From NCBI RefSeq assembly GCF_040802235.1, contig NC_133170.1, forward strand, positions 5,409,001 through 5,473,000: 64,000 nt of DNA, given 5' to 3'. The translations under genes were made by a program, and so were the position numbers. Source of the DNA: Manis javanica (lineage: Eukaryota; Chordata; Mammalia; Pholidota; Manidae). Position 1 is the first letter of the stretch; every line of letters starts with the position of its first letter. A model generated the notes under the pieces. It did no database searches. It was not told where the DNA came from and worked only from the letters and a program-made list of their open reading frames with translations. Positions 14,066-25,964 of the stretch are shown here, piece after piece.

Positions 14066-16081
14066 GTGTGAGAATAAGTGGTAAAAAGGTGAGTGTGTTT
14101 GCTGTGAATGGTATAGAAGAAAGGCAAACATCAGACACCGTGTAAGAGCAAAGCTGGGGTAGGAGAAACCCCCAAGCAGGCAAGGGCTTCCCTTTCCCTG
14201 CAGAAGGATCAGCTGTTGTCAGAGGCGCCCTTCTTTCCTGAAATGTAGGTATTAGCTATGGATTTTTTAAAAACTGAACTGAACTGTCTTGAAAAAAAAA
14301 AAGTTTCCAAAGATACTTTTATGTACACTAATTGTACTGATATGCTATGTAATATCAACAGTACAATCATACAAATACTTCAAGTGTTTATTTTAAAAAT
14401 ACTTTACTTTTTAAAATAAGGATGAAATAAACTGTAGCTGCAGTTAGGTATCTTTTTCTCATTACTCCTTAACTATGTTGATTCCTTCTCTTTTGCTTTT
14501 CTAACTATAGCTTCCAGGAGAAAATACACCTTCACTTTTTTTTGCACCTCTTTGATTGTTCTGTTAAAAATGTCATGTCTCGTCCAAAGGTAGATAATAA
14601 AACTTTGTAAAAGTTCATATCCCCTTATGTCTCTTCTCAGCTAAAGATTATATTTGCTCTGTTAGTTTTTTCCTGTCTGTCCTTAGCTACCTTCAGGGTT
14701 AAGAGAAAGATATGTCACCTTTATATCACACTTTTCTAAAAGCTGTGTTGAGATCTCCTCCTGATAGCAATGCAGACAGGTAAAATTATAATTGTGTGGG
14801 CATGCTTCTGCCTGCAGTGTGTATTTTAAAAAGAAAGGAGTAATTTATTAATTACTTGGAAGAGACTGCTTTCACTGCACTGAAGGCATTACACTATCTA
14901 ATTTTTTAACATTTAACTTGATTTCACCTATAGCGACCTGCCCATTTTAAAGCCTGCTTCCTAATAGTTTTCTGAAACCACATCTTGAGTAACTGCTTAA
15001 ATCAAAAGTTAAGCTTTTCAAAATAAATTGAAGACTGTTAGGTTACAGGATGAAATGGGAGCAGGCTCCCTCTTTCTCTGGCAGAAAAAAAGATTTCATT
15101 CAAACTTTTAAATATTAAAATGCTTAGAAACCACATGGCATCCTAAAATGTCTTCACTGTGCCTTTACTCTAAGACTGGAATTACTTGTTCCCAAACCAT
15201 CATAGTAGTAACTGCCATTCACTTCCAAGTGGCTTCAAGAATCACCTTGTGTCTAAGGGGAAATTGAACCGATGCCCTCCTACAGCACGGTGTTTATAAC
15301 TTACGTAGCCATTATAAATGGGAGCGGAACCAGGCAATCTATTGCCAGACGGCTCGGTGTGGAGCTGACGAGGACTCTCACGTAACTGCTTATATCGGGA
15401 AGTAAGATCACTACATGATGTAAAAACAAGAATGATGATATTTCAGGAAGAAGTGTCCCAAAATCTCATGCTGAGTTCCTTTCTTGCGTTTCCAAATAAC
15501 AGATTGGAAAAACTAACATCTGGGGCAAGACTCAGTGTACTGGGCAGTTGAGGTTCCTTCTAATATGAACTGTGGTGATTCTACATTCATTGTCCATGTG
15601 ATTTGATGTCCTAGAAACTTCATTACAATTATTTTATGCATACTGAGGACCCTTTAACAGTATGCACTATTGTTTTTACCCTGCAGTGGGTAGTATTTCT
15701 GCATGGAAAGTGGAATTTGGCGGGAAACTGAGGCCTGAAGAGATTGATGCTCCATCCCACTGGCGGCAGTCTAGGTATAGAAAAGCTGCAGAACACACTT
15801 AGCATAGCAGGACCAGGACACCCGAGTGACTGGGAAGAAACAGAGAAAACAGTGACATCCCTTTTTAGATAAAAGTAAATGTAGTAGAAAGGCCTGGTCG
15901 CTGTAGTAGCTGTTTGTAACGACTCCAGTCCTTCAAAATGCGTAATAGTTATTGTCCAACTCATGGGTACTGCAGGCTTCTCGGATGCCCCTACAGCCAA
16001 CGTTTTACATGTGTTGACTTTTGCGTCTATGAAATAACGTGCTAAAGTCTGCGAAATAACTTTCTTTCATCTCTGTTCTAG

Positions 16082-16270
16082 TTCGTGCCATTCAGGGATT
16101 ACATTGACAGAAGCGGAAACCACATCCTAAGCATGGCCAGGCTGGCTAAAGACGTCCTAGCTGAGATCCCTGAGCAGTTTCTCTCCTATATGAGGGCCCG
16201 AGGCATCAAGCCATCCCCTGCGCCTCCCCCGTACACCCCACCTACCCACGTATTGCAGACTCAGATATGA
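16082..16270 (+). CDS. CPNE8: Copine last coding exon and stop codon
   Basis: The coding part of the terminal exon starts after the acceptor TTCTAG and runs 62 codons to TGA at 16268-16270. It begins [20 protein letters not shown], the conserved end of the copine domain (F-V-P-F-R-D-Y), continues through an amphipathic [13 protein letters not shown] helix, and ends in a proline-rich tail reading [14 protein letters not shown] then THVLQTQI. The copine tail varies between paralogues and serves as their fingerprint; this ending is the main reason for choosing CPNE8 over CPNE5 or CPNE9. The tail has a PPPY motif (16223-16234) and ends in T-Q-I (16259-16267), which fits a class I PDZ ligand pattern. 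CPNE8 itself is little studied; membrane and phosphoprotein targeting by Ca2+ is a family property, not shown here. Confidence 0.9.
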   Translation, partial: FVPFRDYIDRSGNHILSMARLAKDVLAEIPEQFLSYMRARGIKPSPAPPPYTPPTHVLQTQI

Positions 16271-16442
16271 CTGCTGTGCCCCAGATGCTAGCGTTACTGC
16301 CCGTCACTTGCAGTGCGTCACTGCTCCACCCCTGGTGTCCGTGGGGAACCAGGGAGATACATGCTGGTCTCAGTTGGGTTTCAGCAGCCCTCATTAGTAC
16401 ACTTTCTTGGATCCAAAATTAATTCTCTTCCTAAACCAAAAC

Positions 16443-16450
16443 TGTAAATA
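16443..16450 (+). promoter_or_regulatory. Pumilio response element-like site
   Basis: TGTAAATA matches the UGUANAUA consensus bound by Pumilio proteins, about 170 bases after the stop codon, in the sense orientation of the transcript. An eight-base match can occur by chance. Confidence 0.4.
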
Positions 16451-16520
16451 GGGTTGTTGCATGAGCAACAGGAAAACTGTTTAAATGCTTGAAGCAAAAT
16501 ATGGATGTCGTCTCTGAATC

Positions 16521-16545
16521 TTTTTTTTTTTTTTTTTTTTTTTTT
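16521..16545. repeat. T25 homopolymer in the copine 3' UTR
   Basis: Twenty-five consecutive T. There is no recognisable retroelement body beside it, so it may be a slipped U-tract rather than the tail of an antisense insertion. Confidence 0.95.
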
Positions 16546-17037
16546 GGACAGACACAGCTAATTTCCAATGTACTGTTGGGAAAAAGCACAAACTGTTTTT
16601 AAACTCAAATATTGTCCTCGACTGCTGTGTGTATAGAAAAGCAGTCTCTCTGTATCGATGTTTACATGTTACTACTTTTTAAATTTCAATACTTTTATAA
16701 CCGTTCTTAAGAATAAGAGTTTTGAATATTGAATCCTTTGTCTTCTAAATTGCAATAGCTACAATCACAAGAGCAATATCTCTTTGAATGACTGTCTGGA
16801 CAAATACAATTGCAAACAAGGAAAGGGAAAGATACTTTCATACTTCTCAGTAAATGAATTGTCTTAGGAAGCTCTATCTGCTTAGTAATCAGTTCCTCTG
16901 TGCTGTTCACCAGGCATGAGAGTGTATGCTTCCCAGATCTGTATCCTGTAAGAACATGCAGTTTTCATGGAGTTTGGGTTCTAAATTTAGACAGTTTAAA
17001 TGCAGTCAGTTTGTGTTTTGTACTGCTAAGTAGAAAT

Positions 17038-17043
17038 AATAAA
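17038..17043 (+). terminator. CPNE8: Candidate poly(A) signal AATAAA
   Basis: First canonical hexamer in the 3' UTR, about 770 bases after the stop codon. No strong GT-rich downstream element is obvious. Confidence 0.4.
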
Positions 17044-17462
17044 AAGTCAAACATCGTGAACTGTAAATGCACAGAAAATTCTTTGTGTACAAAGTAGCAT
17101 CTGTATATTATAATGCTATATAAAAAGACTAAAACCCAGAATATTTAACTGTGAACTATGTAGCAGAAGTTTTAAACTTTTTATTCCATTATACCTTGTC
17201 TAGATGTTTTAATTCAAAGGGATACTGGCTCTCTCGGTTTGGATTCCTTGTTACCACCTTTCCACATTGCCACACAGGTGCACAGGCTGGAAGTTTTTTT
17301 GTGAAATTCCCAGTTAAATATACACAACCATGTGACTTAGTGCACAACACATTTGTGAAACAACCTGCTCCTATATACTGACCTGCCTGTCCACAGTTCA
17401 CTGTAAAGTTTCTGCATGTACAGTTTTTACAAAAATGAATAGTTCTGTGATGTTGTGTCTAA

Positions 17463-17468
17463 ATTAAA
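17463..17468 (+). terminator. CPNE8: Candidate poly(A) signal ATTAAA
   Basis: The commonest variant hexamer, preceded by a GTTGTGTCTAA stretch and followed by T-rich sequence. It would give a 3' UTR of about 1.2 kb. Confidence 0.45.
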
Positions 17469-17951
17469 GCATTTCTTTAGAACAAATGGCCTTAAATTCT
17501 CACAGAATTCCTGGAAATGATTGTGAATTGCCTTCAAATAATAGAAAAGTGTATTTATTTTTTTTCTTTCGTGTCAACAATGTAACTGCTTTATAATATT
17601 TTTCCTTACTTACACCCTACTTACTACTTGGTTTATTTCTACTGTATGTTGTTCTCTTTGTTCCAGAGTTGACTTAGGGTGACTTTTATAAGCATGAAAC
17701 TATTTTACTGAAAAGAACAATATATAAATCCACATATCTAACAGAATCAATGTTATATAACTGTAATACTAAATTGTCCATTTTTAAGTTGTATTAAAAT
17801 CTTCAAAAGGATCGCTGTTTGCTCTGTAAGTTTTATGTATGAATGACTTGGAGCCTGATGATTTTCTTTACTGACCTTAAATATTTATGCCAGTATAGTT
17901 TATTAACCTACAAATTTCTTTTTATCTACCTTCAATTATCAGTCCAAAAAA

Positions 17952-17961
17952 AATAAATAAA
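17952..17961 (+). terminator. CPNE8: Candidate poly(A) signal, overlapping AATAAA copies
   Basis: Two overlapping AATAAA hexamers with a TTCTTTCCTTTTTGTC element about 15-20 bases downstream, a good cleavage-site arrangement. It would give a 3' UTR of about 1.7 kb. Confidence 0.5.
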
Positions 17962-17980
17962 GAAGATCAACATTCTTTCC

Positions 17981-20900
17981 TTTTTGTCAAACATCAGTTA
18001 TTTCTCTTTGAAGTAATCAGAGAAAATGAAAGATGTGCACTTTCTTAGCTAAATGACAGGTGCACAAACCCAGTGGGGGTAGATGGCTGAGAATAAAACA
18101 ATCACAGTTACAAACCTTATCCTCTATATGGCTGGGAATAACTGTCAGAACTATGTGTGATGTTAATGCTGCAGGTAAAATTAGAAAACACCTAGTGTTA
18201 TCTCTTCATTGCATAAATGAAGAAACTGAGACTGTAGGGGCTGAGTGGCGTGTCCAAGGTAAGATTGCCAGAGCACAACTGTTTACCATTATGAAAATAT
18301 CTCTTTACATTTTGTGAGTTGCAGTGAAAAATTCCAGAGGCATATTCCATAAACACAAATGCATACCATAAGTTGCACATACAGATGAGGTTTTTATGAG
18401 AGACTTATCATCAGTTTAGGGCATAAAGAGATTTCTCACCAAAGGATGAGGTTCATGTGGTTGTTTCTTAAAGAACCAGCAACTGCCAAAGATTTTACTG
18501 AAGAGCATGTCTTTTCCTTTCAGTTTGTGTGTATCGTAGCTATTTTATACCTTTGTATTTTATCTGTAATTGAAACAAAATGACAAGATGCTTAAAAAGA
18601 AAAAAACTCACTGATTTCTGTCCTTGGCACAAATCAGGTACACTTCCTAATAAAGAAAGTGTTTTCTTTGGGTGCAATGTGATACCACTTAATAAAGAAG
18701 GAGACAACAGATATCTGCTTATAGAAAGTTACACTTAGGTAGCCCTTTCCGTCCCATCCATGTTTCACAGATAGCTCACAGGTTGTGCTATACTGTATGG
18801 GTACTCGTGGGCACATTGAGGTACATGGAGCTCCCAGGCTCCAGCGTCCGTATCAGCTAACATCAGGATATCTTACAAATAATTCTGTTTTCAATGTGTA
18901 TCTTGACTGAACAGGGCAAGAAAGTCCTGCCCTACAGAGATTATCCCTCAACTAATCTTTGCTTACAACAGTTTCTGCCTTCAGTTTTTTTCTGCTTATA
19001 TTCCCTAGTATATTTATATTCCTATGAAATTGAAAGATGATTCCACATGCAACTCCACAACATATCTGTTGGAGAGAGCAAGGTCCCGAGGGTAAGCTAT
19101 GAGTGTCCTCCATGAGAACCTCAAGGTTACATTAATCACCTAAATGTAATGAGTGTACACGATTTTTTTAATATTGAATTACAGAATTTCTGAGAAATCT
19201 TTCTTGCCTTCTCATTCACAGAAAGAGTGGATTCTTTTTTGTGTTTATCACTGGATGACTCACAAGACAGCAAAGCATAAAATCAAGAGGGTTCAAAGTT
19301 GTAGGAACACAGCTCTAGGTGGCTTTCCCCTCCCCCTCCCCATGGCCACCAAAGACCCCTCCGTTCTCTCTCCCCCACTTCTTCTGCTAATACCTGAAAG
19401 TCATTTAACAATAGGCAAGAAGACTTTCCGAAAAATACAGGGAGGTTCTGAGGTGAAGGGCATGGAACTTCTAAGGATTGATGAGCTCATTTTAACGACA
19501 TGCTGACACTTGTTTTTGACCAAGAATATTTTTCTCTTTTCTGAAAGGTGTTTCATCATCAGATCTTTTCTTAAGATACGATTTTGGTGAGCGCAGACTT
19601 GGGGCATCGTGAGCACATAAATGCCAAAAACAGGTTCCTTTGAAGCTCTGAAAGGGGAAACCAGAGAACCAGCAACCACAAGCCTTAGGTATGTTTATTC
19701 CTCTTTTCATAGATGATCACCCCTCCTAGCCATGTTCACAACAGATTTCAAGTTTCAAGACCAGAGTAAGGAGACACCAAATAGAAGTGTTTGTTCAACA
19801 AAGAAAAAGGTAAATGCCCCAAAACAAAATCATTTTTCATTAAGTTGATGGGACCCCCAACAACTGTTTTACTGCATGGAAATACTGATTTGTAATTAAA
19901 AGTATACTAACTAATACACAGAAGTTGCCAAACATAATTGTCGTACTAAGATTATTACTCAAAGACACCCTAGTTCTGATGCCTATCGCCGACTTCACAC
20001 TTTCAGAGGCAACATCTTCAAACATCATGAATCAGGGCTTCGCTTTACTTCTTCATCAGGCCATCCTCAGCCCCCTTATCTGCCATCGCTCTTACTTCCC
20101 GGGCCTTGGAGGGTGAAAACTAAGACAAAGATGACCACTGAGCTGTTCCCATGGAAGGAGAGAAAGCAAGTTGATCTAAAGATTTGCTCATTTAGTTTGA
20201 ACTAAATGATTTAGTTTTAAATCAACAGTGGCCATGACCTCATGATTTTCTCATCACAAAGTCATTCGCTAATTTCATTCCCATGAAACAGGACTGCCGA
20301 GCATCCCTAACGTATTTAGAGAAGCTGATTCATACTGATAGGATTTGCTATTAATCAGAGGTGGGTATCACTGACCTTATAAATTAAGAGAAAGGATGAA
20401 GGCAGAAATACACTTGGGCTTGGCTTAAAAATAGCTCCTCTCAGATATTCCTCACCTTACAATGTAAGTTAATTCATTGAAGTTGTAACCTGGTTCAGCA
20501 ATTTTGACAAGAGAACAACCAGTTTGATAATTTACAGTTTCCGCAAGATAACTGACAAGATTATCAGATAGGTAAACCAAATAAAACATCTTTCAAATCT
20601 TTTTTTAAGAGAATAATTTAAATGTGAATCTAGGTAAAACTAACAAAATTATTTCACTATTTCATCATTTTCAACAAGAGCAAAAAGGTATATTCTATAA
20701 TTTAGAGATAGGCAAATTTGGCATGCACTTTCGATAATAATTCTACACCTGAAGATTTAAAAGTGGGGACACCCGGGACAACAAAATGTAATTACTAGAA
20801 ACCCTTTTGGGTTCATCAAGAACAAACTTTCAATCCTAAATATTATAGGAACTGAAGCAAAAAAAATAAAAATTTATGATGTTAGTCTTCAAATCCAGAG

Positions 20901-23620
20901 CTAGGTCTTCTGACAGCAGTCTGAGAAGATGAAGAATTATAGGTAGGTTTTCATTTATTTTTTGAGGATGCATAGGAGTTTTAAGTCCATGATTTTAAAC
21001 ACAAACCCAAACAATTATATATGTGCAGTGGCCTCTTCTAAAGGCTGGTTCTAAAATTGCTAGAAGCTTCAACAGAAGGAGCAGAACTCATTACTACGCC
21101 ATATACCAGAGCCAGAGATCTGAGTTTCTGCCTCGGTATCTGATTTTAGAAAAATAGCACTAAAATAGCCATCCTCATTTTTGTCATCCATACAATGGTG
21201 TGATGTTTCCAAGGGTCCTTCCGAGCACTCTCCTTACATCTCTTGGTGACAGAAGTGACCTTGATTGGAGCACACCCTGAGGCCTGCCGGAAAGAGGTCA
21301 TTGAATGAACCTGATGTACTGAGCTACCAAAGGGCTCTGAGAGACTGGTCAGCATGTGAAAAAGCTCAGCCTCCTATGCAGAGAGGCAGGTTGTTAGCTT
21401 ATTTGTGTGTTCTGTGTCACTGCTCTTATCCCCCGGCATTCATCATGTTTGTAATAACTTATTTGTCATCTTTGCAGGTATGACCATGAACTCCACCCCA
21501 GCAGAAGGCAGGCAAGTGTTGCTCCTCTCCTATCTCTTCCACATAGCACAGGGCCTCCATCTTAGTAGGCCATCAATTGATTTACTGAAAGTGAATTAAA
21601 TCAAAAGATCCATCACTGAAAATATTTCATTAGTTACTTGGTATTTTAAGGTAAGCTTGAATCTCAATGTGTCCATACAGAGATCAGTAAAATCTTAAAA
21701 CAGCATAGAACCTTACTTTTCTTATATTTATGTATCCCTCCTCTAAACCAGAAATGAGAGAGGGAGTGGATAGAGATCAACAATTCCTCTTTCTTCACCT
21801 GTTCTCAGCAGTGAAATGCTCAAAAGGCAGGCAGACAGCAGGAGGGAAGAGACAATGAAGCTTTGGCACAGTCTGATGGCCACAGGCCCGACTCAGGATC
21901 ACATGAGGAGAAGGTATACACAAGTCGCTAGGGCTTTATATTATTTCTGCTCTGAAATTTCCTTTGACCAAGCATGCGAAACAAAACAAAAGCCTCTTTT
22001 ACACATTTTGGCCTACATTTTACCTGAACAAGGAAAGTGGAAAGAATTTATACTGTTGGTACTGGAGAAGTGAGCTGTAGCATCACTTTTGCATGTTATC
22101 TGTGCTTGGTCTATTTCCGAGTGGGTTGTTGCCCGTGTGTGTGTGGTGGGGGTCAATATATGCCTTCACCCATGCAGGTACCTGCCTATATGTGTAGACA
22201 ACAGTCAATGTGGGGACAGTAAACAAGGGCATTGGGGGAGAAGAAATGATACTTTACAAGCATTTATTGCCTTTTCTGGTGCTGATATCTGTCCTGGGGG
22301 AAGTATTCACAACCTGCACAGAATGTGGACACGAACACAAGGTTAGAACTTCGTAACTGCATCCATAATAGGACAGATTGACTCACAAATCTACTGTGCT
22401 AATATTTATAATTTTTAATGTATTCTTGCATCCTCTGCTTAGCAACGAGGAAGGATTTAATGAATATGAATTTGGCTGTGGAGGAGAAATGTGGAGGACT
22501 GTAGTTATTACGTATTGGCATTTTAGCTCAGAATTCCACCCACCATTTGATAATATTGGATTCCATATAACTTTCTCAGAAGGAATAAATAATCAAAATC
22601 CTACCTGCATCCTCCATGAGACAATCTATTTCCTATAACTTTTTCCTAAGCCATAGGAATGACTTTGGTTTAGCATTTAATTGCTTGCAAAACATTCTCT
22701 CAAATGTAACCTCTGTCTATACCTATCAAACCTCTGCTCACCCACAGGGCTTCAGCTCAAATTCTGCTTTTCAGCAATGCTTTCCTGCAGCTAGGTTATG
22801 AGGGATCAGTGCCTCTTTTTCTCCAGTCTGTATATGCATATCGTGCTCTGCCTGTCTGGGAGCAGCTGTGATTGCAGTGAGGACGTGACACTGTGGGATG
22901 GCAGGGGTGGGGGCATCTGTCAACTGCTCCTAGAATGCAGTTTTGCAAGGGTTTCCAAATAAGATTATAGGATATTAACCAGGGTCTATCCTTTATGGCA
23001 ACTCTGAAATCTAAGTTCTGTTTCTTTAGCACCGTGGGATTGCTTAGTGCTTGTCGGGATTCTCTGTACATTTTGTCTTAACTTCTGCCCACCTAGCCAA
23101 GCAGTAGCAGCTGCCCCAAATGAAAAACAAATCCATGAGAATGTTGAGCTTGACCAAATCAGCATCCTTTCTCTCCAGGGCCTTGGACCCTCTGGAATCT
23201 GCAGCTTTCGCTCCATTTCCTCTCGGACCCCTTCCCTTGCCCTCCAGCGTGGTCCCAGGCCATGCGCTCCTAAGGCCTCCTGGGCTGAGGATCCCTCTTA
23301 AAGTTACGCACTTGACTTCCAACAAGTCCCTCTTCCTCCTTCTCCCCCCACTTGTTCCTCTCCCTTCTCTGCCTCCACATCCTCTCAGTATTGATTTTCT
23401 AGGTTTGTTTTTGTATATGTGTGAAAGAATTGGTCTGTCACATAGTCCTCAGTCTTAGTTATAAATGGAAGCTCCTAGAATTATTAACATATCTGTATTC
23501 CCTACTATAATGAAAGTTCCCTAAAGACAAATAACACGCCCTTTTTATGATGATTAGATTAATATGTACTATTATTGATGAGGAAGAGTTGATCTTTCCC
23601 TGAACCCTATTTGAGGAGAG
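17981..23620. other. Intergenic DNA downstream of the copine gene
   Basis: No gene recognised. There is one MIR-like core near 18190. Many short open frames on both strands overlap one another without splice sites, domains or codon structure; I treat them as chance. Isolated gene-like GC stretches (22800-23300) give no recognisable protein. Confidence 0.6.
18190..18265 (-). repeat. MIR SINE fragment
   Basis: AATGAAGAAACTGAGACTGT followed by GTGTCCAAGGTAAGATTGCC matches the reverse-complement MIR core. Just past the copine 3' end. Confidence 0.55.
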
Positions 23621-23629
23621 GAATAGTTG

Positions 23630-23790
23630 AGTTGATGTTCAACATTCACTCATTCATTCAAATATTTATTGAGTTTCATAGTGCTGTGTGATGGTCAAAT
23701 AAGACAGGAAAAGCCGAGGCCTTGCAGTACAATCTGAAATCCGAGGACATGGATGAGAATTCATTTGCATTTTCTCCTTCCTTGGTTCAT
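23630..23790. repeat. Ancient mammalian repeat fragment, family not assigned
   Basis: CATTCATTCAAATATTTATT followed by decayed text like the widespread TGAGTGCCTACTGTGTGCCAG repeat word. Similar text recurs at 25780, 30690 and 31985. Confidence 0.4.
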
Positions 23791-23919
23791 CCCCAAACAT
23801 GGAATATTTCAAGACCTGGCTTCTGTTCCATTTTTTAGCCTTATATGGTACATTTGATCACTTTCAGCTTCACTTCATGGGCGTCAGCGTATTCCTGTTC
23901 CCCGAGGCAGTCACGTTCC

Positions 23920-24220
23920 TTGCCATCTGCAGGCCCCTTCACGTCCTCACTCCTGTCCTTCGGGTCTCACCTCAGATACCATTTCCTGGAGAATTTTTCC
24001 ATGATCTTCCAAGACTGGAGCCAATATCCTATGTGCACAAATCCCAGGGGGTCCAGTACTCAGCACTCCTACCCAAATCCGAGTGCTTGGTGCTCACGTC
24101 TTCTCACCTGCAGACCTGTCTTCCGCACCGTACTGTGGGCTTCCCAAGGATGGGGACGGAGCTTTGGGTTGGTTCATCGCAGCCAGCACAGGGCCTGATG
24201 CACAGTCAGTACTCCGTAAG
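23920..24220 (+). repeat. L2 LINE 3'-end fragment
   Basis: The words appear in L2 order: GGGTCTCACCTCAGATACCA, a CCTGGAGAATTTTTCCATGA segment in the place of the consensus CCTCAGAGAGGCCTTCCCTG, and near the end CACAGGGCCTGATGCACAGT followed by ACTCCGTAAGTACCC, the usual L2 end. Open frames of 117-143 codons across it are frames within the repeat, not genes. Confidence 0.65.
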
Positions 24221-24229
24221 TACCCATTA

Positions 24230-25330
24230 AACCAAACTGGGTGTCTAGTGGGTTGAAACAATTGAAATAGTCTGGCACCAAGTGCATAAAATTTAACTCG
24301 AAGGAAAAAGTGTATTGTTTCACCCATCTAGGAACATTTCCAGTGTTCACACTACTTTGATAAAGTCAGTAGAGCAAATAACTTCACAGACTGTTTCTTT
24401 TTCCTGTGATACAATGGGAATCATTTCCCCAGTCTCAGCGTAGAGCAGTAAACCAGCAGAGTGATGTCATTTTATGGCACAAAGTATTATTATAGGTTAA
24501 AGAAGAGAAGCTCTGAAGGCCTCATGCTGTTTGCTTTGGTCTGTAATTCTTCACCCTCGTGTTAAAATAAACTCCAGATGAACGCTGTAGCCTGCCAGTC
24601 ACCAACCAAACCCCCCTTGTTGAGCTGGCTTCTGCTCTGCCCTGCACCTAAGGGTTTTTCCCCCATTTCCATGGCAGCAATATGCAGGCCCAGCCAACCC
24701 ATTTAGTGATTTCAGTAAATTCTTACTTGCTCTTTGTCTGATAATGTCATTGCTTCAGTTACTGTTTCCTAGATCTTTTAAGAAACTCTCAAAACCATCT
24801 TCCCCGACATTACAATGCTCTCATTCCTGTTAAAGACCAAATCTGCAATATTTTCCATCAACTACTGGAAAAAAAACTAATGTGTAAATAGAGTATGTAG
24901 ATCTACTTTCTATAGCTCCAAAGGGGGGGAAAATCAGTATTCCTTGTAAAGTTCTAAGGAAGCATGTTTTCTATCAATATGAGAATTGTTTTTTAAATTA
25001 GAACCCTTCAGCTACAGAGCAGCTTGAAGTGGGAAGTAGAAAACCTCTTACGGACCTGTTGTAACAAGCAGGGCAGGATGACCTCTCGAAGATGTAGAAA
25101 GTTTTCAGCAAAACCTTTTTACAAGGTAGCCTTAAAGTTTTCATTCACATGAAGTTGTTTCTGTTATGATTTCTTTCTCACATAAGGCTTCTAATGTATA
25201 TATGGTATTTCTGTATACACAGTGCAATGAAGAAAATAAACTCAGTGACATGATAGAAAGTCTTTGGGTGCTAATTATCGATTGAGGAGTCAGGAAGTCA
25301 ACTGAAATCTGCTGGCGAGGAAGCAGCTGC
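24230..25330. other. Intergenic DNA, nothing recognised
   Basis: AT-rich unique-looking sequence. I see no exon, RNA gene or named repeat in it. Confidence 0.5.
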
Positions 25331-25349
25331 AAGATCTAGGAGAAAAGAG

Positions 25350-25720
25350 CATCCCAGGAGGAGGAAAAGCTAACCAGGGCTGAGGAGGAGCAATCTATCT
25401 CGGCGGAACCTGAGGAAGGTCCTGGAGGTGCAGATGGCGCTGAGGAGGGCAGGGGCTCCGTCCCCAGGAGTCAGTCTGAGGTTCACCAGACACCTTGACG
25501 TGTTCAGGAAGATTCCACGTCACACTCTTCACATCTCCTCTTTGTTCCTTCGCCGAACCAGGGCTCCTGGGTTCAACTTTGTCCACGTGCATCATGGACT
25601 CTCTGCAGGTAGCCGGGGTCTTACTGCCGGTGATGGAGCCGCTGTGTTCCAGAACCGCCCAGTGTCCTGCGTGGAGGAAAAGCCCCCCTCCCTTTCCGCG
25701 GGAGAGTCTGCTTCAAATTG
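25350..25720. other. CpG-enriched intergenic patch
   Basis: A stretch with about 15 CpG dinucleotides in roughly 370 bases, against very few in the flanks, including CGGCGGAACC, TTCGCCGAACC and TTTCCGCGGG. It overlaps the longest open frame of the window (see next entry). Candidate regulatory element or remnant exon; no TATA box or initiator stands out. Confidence 0.5.
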
Positions 25721-25961
25721 GGCAACATACCCTGTTACCCAGTTACCTCAAAACCAGCTCTTTGGGTCGCTGTCAAGAAATCAAATGATCTCATTCAACA
25801 AGTATTTCACTCAACAAATATTTATGTATAGCCTGGCATATCATAAGCAAAAAGCTCCTGGCTGTAAGTCTGACATGGGGATAGGAGAAGCGACAGATCT
25901 TTCGTTGACGTGTTCTAGGTTGGCGTCGGAATCACGGATCTCTCTGCTAACATGTTTTTAA
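25434..25961 (+). CDS. Longest open frame of the window; doubtful gene
   Basis: About 175 codons from the first ATG at 25434 to the stop before 25961 (the open frame extends slightly upstream from a GTG). The start ALRRAGAPSPG is Arg/Pro rich; the second half (from about residue 115) crosses an ancient repeat near 25780-25880. No domain, signal peptide, membrane segment or homologous family is recognised. The Kozak context is weak at -3 (C) with G at +4. Length is explained in part by low AT content. I list it only because it is the longest frame and coincides with CpG enrichment; most likely not protein coding. Confidence 0.12.
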   Translation: MALRRAGAPSPGVSLRFTRHLDVFRKIPRHTLHISSLFLRRTRAPGFNFVHVHHGLSAGSRGLTAGDGAAVFQNRPVSCVEEKPPSLSAGESASNWATYPVTQLPQNQLFGSLSRNQMISFNKYFTQQIFMYSLAYHKQKAPGCKSDMGIGEATDLSLTCSRLASESRISLLTCF

Positions 25962-25964
25962 CTT

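Larger units (their letters stand above)
8489..16081 (+). other. CPNE8: Copine last intron (7593 bp)
   Basis: Begins GTAAGA and ends in a pyrimidine-rich tract, TTTCATCTCTGTTCTAG, just before the last exon. It contains the L1 insertion with target-site duplication at 8612-8763, a (CA)n tract at 11699-11727, and MIR fragments near 9570, 10440, 11475, 12185 and 13945. A strongly AT-rich section lies around 9100-9240. No further exon or RNA gene is evident. Confidence 0.78.
16271..17980 (+). other. CPNE8: Copine 3' UTR (end uncertain)
   Basis: Non-coding sequence after the stop codon. Candidate poly(A) signals are AATAAA at 17038-17043, ATTAAA at 17463-17468 and overlapping AATAAA copies at 17952-17961; the last is followed by a T-rich tract near 17972. 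Transcript ends at about 17060, 17485 or 17980 are all possible, and more than one may be used. The region is AT-rich with several ATTTA words. Open frames in it have no support as genes. Confidence 0.7.

Noticed and set aside
16085-17401. Open frames in the last exon and 3' UTR as small genes
   Set aside because: The first is the end of the copine coding region; the others lie in the 3' UTR with no features.
23799-24230. 117- and 143-codon frames as genes
   Set aside because: They overlap each other and an L2 LINE fragment.
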